Of a stretch of DNA of 64,000 bases, positions 7,508-14,847 are shown one piece after another (position 1 is the first letter of the stretch; the number at the start of each line of letters is the position of its first letter). The notes under the pieces were generated by a model, which saw only the letters and a list, made by a program, of their open reading frames with translations, made no database searches and was not told where the DNA came from. Source of the DNA: an uncultured Sphingopyxis sp. (GTDB lineage Bacteria > Pseudomonadota > Alphaproteobacteria > Sphingomonadales > Sphingomonadaceae); assembly GCF_900078365.1 (NCBI RefSeq), contig NZ_LT598653.1, positions 1,984,001 through 2,048,000 of the forward strand, read 5' to 3'. The position numbers and the translations under genes are program-made.

Positions 7508-8773
7508 TCAGGATGCCGGGCGCGTCGCACTGAACGAAAAATCGATGTCGACCCCCGCCGCAATCGCATCGGTCGCTGCCCATTCGCCCTGTCCGACGCC
7601 GAAGGCGGTGCGGTCGATCCGCGCGGTGCCGGCGACGCGCGCCGTGTCGCCCTCGATCCGCAAGGTGAAGCGCAGCGTGGCTGGCTTGCTGACGCCGCGC
7701 AGGTCGAGCGTGCCGCGCGCTTCATAGCGGTCGCCGCCGAGGTGCCGGACGTCGCGCGCGGCGAATATGGCGTTGGGCTGCGCCGTGACGTTGAAGAAGT
7801 CGCTGCCCTTCAGCGAATCGTCGCGCTGCCCGTCGCCGGTGTCGGCGGAGGCGAGGTCGACGGTAACGCGAATGTTCGATTGGGCGAGTTCGTCGCGGCT
7901 GAAGCGGATGGTAGCGCGCCAGCGCCCGAAGCTGCCGTCCACCGCTTCGCCGTTCCAGCGTGCGGTGAAGCCGAGCCGGCCGCCGGACGCGACCGTCCAG
8001 TTGGCGAGCGGCTCTTTCGCTTCCACGGGGGTCTCTTTAGCCGCTTCTTCGACAGGCGCTTTGCCTTCTTCTTCGGTCGGGAGAGCCGCGGGCGCCGCGC
8101 GCGGTGCGACGGGCGCGGCAGTCGGCACCAGCGCCGCCTTCTTCGCAACGGGCCGGTCCCGCTCTGGATAGATCGTCTGTCCGGCAACGAACGCGCCGGC
8201 GACAAGCGCCAGTGCGCCGACCGCGGCGCCGGCCGCCTTGCCGTGCGCAAAGGGGATTATCCGCTGAAGCTCGGGCTTGCCGAGCAGCCACTGGTGGCGA
8301 AGCGCGCCCGCGATATGGAGCAGGAACAGCCCGATGGCGAGCCACGCCATCGCGCCGTGGATCGCCTCCGCGGGTTCGTGCCACGCGGGGCTGACGGGCA
8401 GGTGCGGCCAGGGCAGCGTGCCGTAGAGCAGGGTCGGCACCTGGACCCGCGCGGTCGAAACGAGCAGCCAGCCGGTGAGAGGGCCGAGGATCATCACCAG
8501 ATAGAAGAGCCAATGAACGGCGCTCGCCAATCCGCGCGTCCATGCCGGACCGTCCGATGCGGGCGGACGCGGCAGGATGAAGCGGATCGCGAGCCGCGCA
8601 AGGCTGAGCAGCAGGATCGTGATGCCGATCGATTTGTGCAGTTGGTATCGCGCGAAGAGTTCGGGGCTGTTGTTCCCCTCGAGCGCCCAGCCGAGCGCGA
8701 TCTGGAACGCCAGCAGCAGCGCGATGAGCCAGTGAAGCGCAATGGCGGTGTAGCTGTAACGCGTTGCGGGCAT
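7508..8773 (-). CDS. Cytochrome b561-YceI domain fusion protein
   Basis: A 421-residue protein. Residues about 5-200 form a cytochrome b561-type membrane domain with several transmembrane helices and candidate haem ligands at H14, H46, H87, H139, H153 and H160. A Pro/Ala/Glu-rich linker follows (about 205-255). Residues about 258-419 form a YceI-like lipocalin-fold domain, recognised by FTARWNGEAVDGSFGRW-like and SDFFNVTAQPNAIF-like blocks. YceI proteins bind long isoprenoids such as ubiquinone, so a membrane-anchored quinone/electron-transfer role is plausible. The fusion links proteins that are usually separate neighbours. Confidence 0.87.
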   Translation of the reverse strand: MPATRYSYTAIALHWLIALLLAFQIALGWALEGNNSPELFARYQLHKSIGITILLLSLARLAIRFILPRPPASDGPAWTRGLASAVHWLFYLVMILGPLTGWLLVSTARVQVPTLLYGTLPWPHLPVSPAWHEPAEAIHGAMAWLAIGLFLLHIAGALRHQWLLGKPELQRIIPFAHGKAAGAAVGALALVAGAFVAGQTIYPERDRPVAKKAALVPTAAPVAPRAAPAALPTEEEGKAPVEEAAKETPVEAKEPLANWTVASGGRLGFTARWNGEAVDGSFGRWRATIRFSRDELAQSNIRVTVDLASADTGDGQRDDSLKGSDFFNVTAQPNAIFAARDVRHLGGDRYEARGTLDLRGVSKPATLRFTLRIEGDTARVAGTARIDRTAFGVGQGEWAATDAIAAGVDIDFSFSATRPAS

Positions 8774-8848
8774 GGCAATCTTTCGGGACGGTCGGCGTCG
8801 GATTCGCGCCCCAGCCTATCGTCTTGCCAGTGAGCTGTCGCCCCGGAA

Positions 8849-9538
8849 TCAGTCGTCGAAGCCGACGAACCGGACGGCCTCGTCGAGACTCTTGCGGTTT
8901 GATACGACCGCATTTGCCGGAAAAGCGGCATCGGGCCATCCCATCGCGACGCAGATCATGATGACCTGGTCGTCGGGGATGCGCCCATGTTCGCGCACGA
9001 CGGGGCTTTGCATGATACCCTGGCTGTTGATCACGCAGCCGAGCCCGCGCGACCAGGCGGCGTTGACGAGCGCGTTGGTGACCGCGCCGCAATCGAAGGG
9101 CGCGATGTCGCTGCCGAGCAGGACGCGGTCATAGGTGACGACGATGCTGACCGGCGCGTCGAACTGGCGAAAGCCGCGCAGCACCCAGTCCTGCCGCGCG
9201 TCCTTGTCCTCGCGTTCGATGCCCATCGCGCCGAACAATTGCTTGGCGATCTCGATCTGGCGGCCGCGATGCGCGTCGGGCACCTTGTCGAAGCGGCGAA
9301 ATTCGCGGCTGTCGGGATTGCCGGCGAGGATGCCGTCGGTGTTGCCGCGGCGGATCGCCTCGAGCGGTTCGCCGGTGACGACCGAGAAATTCCAACACTG
9401 GTTATTGAAGGACGAAGGCGCGCGCATCGCGACCCCGATGATCTCCGCGATCAATTCCTTCGGAACGGGCTTGTCGAGGAAGCCGCGGATCGATCGACGT
9501 CCGACGACGACCTCGTCATAACCGGGGACGCCCGTCAC
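8849..9538 (-). CDS. Nitroreductase family protein
   Basis: A 229-residue FMN-dependent nitroreductase fold. The GTG start at 9538 overlaps the hemA stop as GTGA and has AGAAGG upstream, so it is coupled to hemA. Typical features are RRSIRGFLDKPV near the N-terminus, APSSFNNQCW for FMN contacts, and a C-terminal GLGCVINSQ block followed by VAMGWPD. Natural substrates of this branch are uncertain; they include nitroaromatics, quinones and enones. The hemA pairing suggests co-expression but not necessarily a role in haem synthesis. Confidence 0.88.
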   Translation of the reverse strand: MTGVPGYDEVVVGRRSIRGFLDKPVPKELIAEIIGVAMRAPSSFNNQCWNFSVVTGEPLEAIRRGNTDGILAGNPDSREFRRFDKVPDAHRGRQIEIAKQLFGAMGIEREDKDARQDWVLRGFRQFDAPVSIVVTYDRVLLGSDIAPFDCGAVTNALVNAAWSRGLGCVINSQGIMQSPVVREHGRIPDDQVIMICVAMGWPDAAFPANAVVSNRKSLDEAVRFVGFDD

Positions 9539-10755
9539 GCCGCCTTCTGAAGCTGCAGTTCGAGCCGGTCCCAGATTTCGACCAGCGCCTCGGTCAGCTC
9601 GCGCATCATCGCTTCGTCGTGCGTCGGGCCGGGGGTGAAGCGCAGGCGTTCGGTGCCGCGCGGCACGGTCGGGAAATTGATCGGCTGCACATAGACGCCA
9701 TATTCGGCGAGCAATATGTCGCTGATCTTCTTCGCGCGCACCGGATCGCCGACCATCAACGGGACGATATGCGTCGTCGAATCCATCACCGGCAGGCCGG
9801 CGTCGCGGAAGCTCTGCTTGAGATAGGCGGCGGCGGCTTGCTGCGCATCGCGCTCGACGCTCGACGCCTTGAGGTGCCGCACGCTCGCGAGCACGCCCGC
9901 GACGAGCACCGGCGACAGGCTGGTCGTGAAGATGAAGCCCGGCGCATAGCTGCGGATCACGTCGATGATATTCTTCTCGGCGGCGATATAGCCGCCCATA
10001 ACGCCGAACGCCTTGCCGAGCGTGCCCTCGATGATCGTGATGCGGTGCGCCGCCTCGTCGCGGTCCGAAATGCCGCCGCCGCGCGGGCCGTACATGCCGA
10101 CGGCGTGAACCTCGTCGCAATAGGTGAGGGCGTTATATTTTTCGGCGAGGTCGCAGATCGCGTGGATCGGCGCGATGTCGCCATCCATCGAATAGACGCT
10201 TTCGAACGCGATCAGCTTCGCCGCCTCGGGATCGTCGGCGGCGAGCAGTTCCTCGAGGTGCGCGAGGTCGTTGTGGCGCCACACGCGCTTCTCGCAGCCC
10301 GAGTTGCGGATGCCCGCGATCATCGAGGCGTGGTTCAATTCGTCCGAATAGATGATGCAGTTCGGCAGCAGCTTGCCGAGCGTGCCGAGCGTCGCTTCGT
10401 TCGAGATATAGCCCGAGGTGAAGAGCAGCGCCCCATCCTTGCCGTGCAAGTCGGCGAGTTCATGTTCGAGATCGATGTGATAATGGGTGTTGCCGCCGAT
10501 GTTGCGCGTGCCGCCCGATCCGGCGCCGACGTCGTGCAGCGCCTCTTCCATCGCGGCGACGACCTTGGGGTGCTGGCCCATCGCGAGATAGTCGTTCGAG
10601 CACCAGACGGTGATCGGCTTCGGCCCGTTGTGGCCGGCAAAGCAGCGCGCGTTCGGAAAAGCGCCCTTGTTACGGAGGATGTCGATGAAGACGCGGTAGC
10701 GCCCCTCTTCGTGCAGCCGGTCGATCGCGCGTGCGAAGATGTCGTTGTAGTTCAC
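9535..10755 (-). CDS. hemA: 5-aminolevulinate synthase
   Basis: A PLP-dependent enzyme of 406 residues that condenses glycine and succinyl-CoA to 5-aminolevulinate, the first step of the Shemin haem pathway used by alphaproteobacteria. The catalytic lysine is K248 in GTLGKAFG. Conserved blocks include WCSNDYLAMGQHP, GAGSGGTRNI and TYCDEVHAVG. Length and start are typical. It overlaps the nitroreductase gene by 4 bp. About 137 bp separate it from murI upstream; no convincing promoter is visible there. Confidence 0.97.
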   Translation of the reverse strand: MNYNDIFARAIDRLHEEGRYRVFIDILRNKGAFPNARCFAGHNGPKPITVWCSNDYLAMGQHPKVVAAMEEALHDVGAGSGGTRNIGGNTHYHIDLEHELADLHGKDGALLFTSGYISNEATLGTLGKLLPNCIIYSDELNHASMIAGIRNSGCEKRVWRHNDLAHLEELLAADDPEAAKLIAFESVYSMDGDIAPIHAICDLAEKYNALTYCDEVHAVGMYGPRGGGISDRDEAAHRITIIEGTLGKAFGVMGGYIAAEKNIIDVIRSYAPGFIFTTSLSPVLVAGVLASVRHLKASSVERDAQQAAAAYLKQSFRDAGLPVMDSTTHIVPLMVGDPVRAKKISDILLAEYGVYVQPINFPTVPRGTERLRFTPGPTHDEAMMRELTEALVEIWDRLELQLQKAA

Positions 10756-10892
10756 GTTTCAGCCCCGCAGTCAGGTGCCAGTCAAGCTCTGGGCGCCGCT
10801 CCCCCGGCGGCTATTAACATGCGGGCCAATAACGCCGAAAGTCGTCAAAGGCCAGTGCGAACGATTCGCAGCACCTAGGGCAAATTGTCCTA

Positions 10893-11699
10893 TCAGATCG
10901 TCTCGATCGCCCCGATGCCATAGGGTGCGAGCGCGGCGAGCGGCGGCGGCGGGCGGTCGTCGCTGCGCGTGAAGACGGCGACGCCGGGCGCGGGCGCATC
11001 GGGCCAGCTTTGTCCTTCCGTCAGAAAGGCGATCCGCCGCGCGATGCCCGCGGCGCCGTCGATCAGGCTTACGCCCGGGCCCGCCGCGACCTGCAATTCG
11101 TCGCGGAGCAGCGGGAAATGGGTGCAAGCGAGAACGATGACGTCGATCGCATCGCCGCCGGGCTGATCGCTGAGGCCCGCGACCGCGCGGGCTATGACCT
11201 GCGGATCGACCGCTTCGCCGCGCAGCTTGGCCTCGGCGCCGGTGACGAGTCCGGGGCTGCCATGGCGCAGCACCGTCTTGCCGGCGGCGAACTTCGCGCT
11301 CAGATCGTCGACATAGGGCTGACGCACCGTCGCTTCGGTGCCGAGCACCCCGATCACGCCGCTCCGCGTCATTTCGGCGGCCGGCTTGATCGCGGGCACG
11401 GTGCCGACGATCGGCAGGTCGAGCGCCGCGCGGACGTGGCCGAGCGCGATCGTCGAAGCGGTGTTGCACGCGATGACGGCGAGCCGCGGCTGATACCGCT
11501 CGACGAGGCGGCCCAGCAGCGCGGGCACGCGCGCGGCGAGTTCCTCGTCGCTCTTCTTGCCATAGGGCAGGCCGGCATAATCGGCTGCATAGACGATGGG
11601 AGCCGTGGGCAACAGCACGCGCGTCGGGCCGAGTACGCTGAGCCCGCCGAGGCCGGAATCGAAGAAGAGGATGGGGGCGTCGGGGGGCGGTGCGTGCAT
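10893..11699 (-). CDS. murI: Glutamate racemase
   Basis: A cofactor-independent racemase of 268 residues that makes D-glutamate for peptidoglycan. The two catalytic cysteines are C78 in ACNTAST and C192 in LACTHFPLL, and FDSGLGGLSV is near the N-terminus. ATG at 11699 follows a weak ribosome-binding site. It is divergent from plsY; a family of GC-rich palindromic repeats lies in the intervening space. Confidence 0.96.
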   Translation of the reverse strand: MHAPPPDAPILFFDSGLGGLSVLGPTRVLLPTAPIVYAADYAGLPYGKKSDEELAARVPALLGRLVERYQPRLAVIACNTASTIALGHVRAALDLPIVGTVPAIKPAAEMTRSGVIGVLGTEATVRQPYVDDLSAKFAAGKTVLRHGSPGLVTGAEAKLRGEAVDPQVIARAVAGLSDQPGGDAIDVIVLACTHFPLLRDELQVAAGPGVSLIDGAAGIARRIAFLTEGQSWPDAPAPGVAVFTRSDDRPPPPLAALAPYGIGAIETI

Positions 11700-11743
11700 G
11701 TGTGTCGCCTAGCAGGCAGTCTGGCAAGGCTCAATTCCTTCCC

Positions 11744-11817
11744 GTCGCCCCCGCGAAGGCGGGGGCCGCTGGCAGCCTTGCGCTACGCCTCCAGCGCCCC
11801 CGCCTTCGCGGGGGCAC
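11744..11817. repeat. Palindromic repeat (GTCGCCCCCGCGAAGGCGGGGG family)
   Basis: The left arm GTCGCCCCCGCGAAGGCGGGGG and the right arm CGCCCCCGCCTTCGCGGGGGCAC flank a CGCTGG...CCAGCG inner stem. The same family occurs at 14736 (one hairpin only), 24457 and 57686; a related variant is at 46817 and 61287. Confidence 0.85.
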
Positions 11818-11908
11818 GGATTCGTCCATTTCGGCGATCGTCTGTCTGAATCCGTTGATTGCTTTTCCCAACCCCGCCAAAAGGGGCGCGAACGGAGCGG
11901 GGAGCGCC

Positions 11909-12511
11909 ATGACCATCTATCTGCTGATTGCCGCCGGCTACCTGCTGGGCTCGATCCCATTCGGCGTCATCCTGACGCGATTGTTCGGCGCGGGCGACCT
12001 GCGCCAGATCGGGTCGGGCAACATCGGCGCAACCAATGTGCTGCGGACGGGGCGCAAGGGGTTGGCGGCGGCAACGCTGATCCTCGACGGCGCGAAGGGC
12101 GCGGCCGCGGTGCTGCTCGCGCGGCACTTCGTGCCCGAACTCGGCGATCATGCCGCGATGATCGCGGGCGCGGCGGCGATGATCGGCCATTGCTATCCCG
12201 TGTGGCTCAATTTCCGCGGCGGGAAGGGGGTGGCGACGCTGCTCGGCCTTGCGCTGGCGCTCGCCTGGCCGATCGGGCTTGTGTTCGCGCTTGTCTGGCT
12301 CGGCGCCGTCCTGCTTTTGCGTATCTCGTCGCTCGGCGGAATGCTCGGCGCGGTGTCGGCGCCGGTCGCCGCGCTGGCGTTCGGCTATCCTGTTTATGCG
12401 ATCGGGCTGGCGGGGCTCGCGGTGATCGTGCTGTGGCGGCACCGCGAGAATATTGCCCGGCTGCGCGCCGGGACCGAGCCGCGTGTCGGCGCCGGCAAGG
12501 AGCGCGCGTGA
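11909..12511 (+). CDS. plsY: Glycerol-3-phosphate acyltransferase PlsY
   Basis: A 200-residue integral membrane enzyme that transfers acyl from acyl-phosphate to glycerol 3-phosphate, making lysophosphatidate. Signature loops are SGNIGATN (36-43) and FRGGKGVAT (102-110). About five transmembrane helices are apparent. The ATG at 11909 follows GGAG. A longer upstream reading frame passes through a palindromic repeat and is not supported. The stop overlaps the GTG of dprA (GTGA). Confidence 0.96.
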   Translation: MTIYLLIAAGYLLGSIPFGVILTRLFGAGDLRQIGSGNIGATNVLRTGRKGLAAATLILDGAKGAAAVLLARHFVPELGDHAAMIAGAAAMIGHCYPVWLNFRGGKGVATLLGLALALAWPIGLVFALVWLGAVLLLRISSLGGMLGAVSAPVAALAFGYPVYAIGLAGLAVIVLWRHRENIARLRAGTEPRVGAGKERA

Positions 12512-13593
12512 CCTACGCCGAGCGGCTGGCGCGGCTGCGGCTGATCCGCACGCCGCACGTCGGGCCGGTCAGCTGGCACCAGCTGATGTCGCGGTTCGGA
12601 TCGGGCGAGGCGGCGCTCGACGCACTGCCGGGTCTCGTGCTGCGCGGCGGCGCGGGCCGCGCGCGGATCGCCCCCCTCGACGTCGCCGAGCGCGAGATCG
12701 AGCGCGTCGCGGCACTCGGCGCCCGGCACATATTCAGCGACGAGGATGATTATTCGCCAATGCTGCGCGAGGTCGAGGGCGCGCCGCCGGTCGTCGTCGT
12801 GCGCGGCGACACGGCGATGCTGCGGCGGCCGTGCGTCGCGATCGTCGGCGCGCGCAACGCATCGGCCGCCGCGTGCCGCTTCGCGCGCCAGCTTGCGGCT
12901 GACCTTGCCGCGCGCGACGTCACGGTGGTGAGCGGATTGGCGCGCGGCGTCGATACCGCCGCGCATATCGGCGCGCTGGGCGGCGCGACGGTCGGCGTGA
13001 TCGCGAGCGGTATCGACATCGCCTTTCCCCCCGAAAATGCCGCGCTGCAGGAGAAGATTGCGAGCGATCAGCTCCTCATCGCCGAGCAGCCGCCGGGAAC
13101 CGAACCGCTCGCGCGCCATTTCCCGTCGCGCAACCGGATCATCGCCGGCATCGCGCACGGCACCGTGGTGATCGAGGCAGCTCCGAAATCGGGGTCGCTG
13201 ATCACCGCGCGGCGGGCGGGCGATTACGGCCGCGAAGTGATGGCGGTGCCCGGCTCGCCGCTCGATCCGCGCGCGCAAGGCGGGAACCTGCTGATCCGCG
13301 AAGGCGCGACGTTGATCCAGACCGTCGACGATGTGATGGAGGCGGTGGGGCCGATCGACACGCGGATGGTGCGCGAACCGGTGCGGCCCTTTAACGCGGC
13401 GCCGGCGCCGGCTGGCGCGGGCGACGGGGACCGGCGCTCGCTTATCGACCTGCTCGGCCCGACGCCGGTGGCGGTCGACGAATTGGTGCGCCAGTCGGGC
13501 CAAGCCGCCGCGACAGTGCAATTGCTGTTGCTCGAACTCGAGCTCGCGGGCCGGATCGAACGCCACGCGGGAGCGAAAATCTCGCTGCTGTGA
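12508..13593 (+). CDS. dprA: DNA-processing protein DprA
   Basis: A 361-residue protein with a GTG start that overlaps the plsY stop. DprA binds incoming single-stranded DNA during transformation and loads RecA. The Rossmann-like core shows VGARNAS, SGLARGVD and SRNRIIAG blocks. The last ~70 residues form a winged-helix domain (LLGPTPVAVDELVRQSG...). An N-terminal helical region precedes the core. The plsY-dprA-topA order is common in sphingomonads. Confidence 0.95.
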   Translation: MTYAERLARLRLIRTPHVGPVSWHQLMSRFGSGEAALDALPGLVLRGGAGRARIAPLDVAEREIERVAALGARHIFSDEDDYSPMLREVEGAPPVVVVRGDTAMLRRPCVAIVGARNASAAACRFARQLAADLAARDVTVVSGLARGVDTAAHIGALGGATVGVIASGIDIAFPPENAALQEKIASDQLLIAEQPPGTEPLARHFPSRNRIIAGIAHGTVVIEAAPKSGSLITARRAGDYGREVMAVPGSPLDPRAQGGNLLIREGATLIQTVDDVMEAVGPIDTRMVREPVRPFNAAPAPAGAGDGDRRSLIDLLGPTPVAVDELVRQSGQAAATVQLLLLELELAGRIERHAGAKISLL

Positions 13594-13624
13594 TCCCGGG
13601 CCCTGTGCCCGGTCATCCATGCCA

Positions 13625-13656
13625 TTGACACGTCTCCGCATCTGACCGATGCGGAG
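13625..13656 (+). promoter_or_regulatory. Candidate -35 box next to an inverted repeat
   Basis: A perfect TTGACA (13625-13630) is followed by the inverted repeat CTCCGCAT (13634-13641) / ATGCGGAG (13649-13656). It lies about 80-110 bp upstream of the secreted protein at 13734. There is no good -10 at 17 bp, so this is a weak promoter/operator candidate only. Confidence 0.25.
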
Positions 13657-13733
13657 GGCGTGGGTTGCTTCGACAACTCCCTTTCCGGTCGGACGGGTCG
13701 ACTGCCGGAACGGGCGTTCGGAGGGAACGACTC

Positions 13734-14726
13734 ATGAGGAAATATCTGTCGGCCGTCGCCATGCTGGCGATGCTGGCCCAGCCCGTCGCCATCGCCGCCA
13801 AGGAAAAGGATCCGGTCAAGATATCGGGGCCCGCCAATGCAAAGGGCGTGACCAATGTCGCGATCGGCGCGTTCAACGTCGGCTTCATCTTCGAATCGGT
13901 CGATCGCACCGCGGCATCGGGCGGGCTGATGGGCGCCTTTGGCGGCACGACCAAGGCGAAGAGCGAACTCGTCGGCGTCACGCCCGACATGATGCAGGCG
14001 ATCGCCGACGCGGCCTATGCCGATTTCGTGACGCAGCTCGGCGCGCGGGGCTATGCCGTCCAGCCCGCTGCCGACCTGTTCGCCCATGGCGCACTGGCGA
14101 AGACCAAGTCGCAGGACGTGCCGCTCGACATCAACATCGCGCTCGAAAAGGGAAGCAAGGGCAAAGCGACCTATTTCAAGCCGTCGGCGCTGCCGTCGCT
14201 GCTGATGATCCCCGGCGACTTCACCGGATCGGGGATGAGCAGCATGGGAATCAACATGGCGGCGGGGCAAGCCGGCATGGCGCTCGGCAACTATGCCCGC
14301 GCAAGCGGCGTCGGGGTGATCGACGTCGTCTATCTGATCGATTTTTCGCAGCAGAAGCGCCCGGGCGCGTTCAGCTTCGGCGGGCTGCAGGTCAACAGCG
14401 CGTTGTCGGTGAGCGCCGATTATTCGCGCATGACGCTGATCGCGCCGAGCGGCAAGCAGGCGGTGATCACCGTCAAGGCGCCGGTCGCCGTCGAGGGTGA
14501 GTTCGTCGAAAAGAGCGACGCGTCGAGCGGCACCGACAAGGCGTTGCAGTCGGGCGCCAACGTCGCGGGCGGAGTGGCCGCGGCCATGGGCTTTGGCGGG
14601 CTGCGCTTCGGCAAGACGCGCAAGTTCGCCTTCACCGCGAAGCCGGGTAATTATGAGGAGGGTGCGGCGAAGGCGGCGAGCCTTGCCAGCGAACTGCTGC
14701 TCGGACGGCTGGACGCGCTGCGCTGA
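13734..14726 (+). CDS. Secreted protein of unknown function
   Basis: A 330-residue protein with a clear signal peptide ending near QPVAIAA, starting at 13734 with GAGGGAA upstream. The mature part has small-residue-rich stretches (SGMSSMGINMAAGQAGMALG; GANVAGGVAAAMGFGG) and alternating beta-like segments. Members of this type are found in sphingomonads without assigned function. No catalytic motif is seen. It sits alone between dprA and topA on the same strand. Confidence 0.75.
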   Translation: MRKYLSAVAMLAMLAQPVAIAAKEKDPVKISGPANAKGVTNVAIGAFNVGFIFESVDRTAASGGLMGAFGGTTKAKSELVGVTPDMMQAIADAAYADFVTQLGARGYAVQPAADLFAHGALAKTKSQDVPLDINIALEKGSKGKATYFKPSALPSLLMIPGDFTGSGMSSMGINMAAGQAGMALGNYARASGVGVIDVVYLIDFSQQKRPGAFSFGGLQVNSALSVSADYSRMTLIAPSGKQAVITVKAPVAVEGEFVEKSDASSGTDKALQSGANVAGGVAAAMGFGGLRFGKTRKFAFTAKPGNYEEGAAKAASLASELLLGRLDALR

Positions 14727-14735
14727 CCTTTTCCC

Positions 14736-14761
14736 GTCGCCCCCGCGAAGGCGGGGGCGAC
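14736..14761. repeat. Single GC-rich hairpin (half of the GTCGCCCCCGC repeat)
   Basis: The sequence GTCGCCCCCGC-GAAG-GCGGGGGCGAC is a perfect 11-bp stem with a GAAG loop, 10 bp after the stop of the secreted protein. It probably ends or stabilises that transcript; there is no downstream T-run. Confidence 0.7.
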
Positions 14762-14847
14762 GGTTATTCCAAACCCCCTTGACGGGAGCACCGAACCCCC
14801 GCCACCCTCGCGCGTACGTATAGAGTTTTCGGGGAACGAATTTTTTC

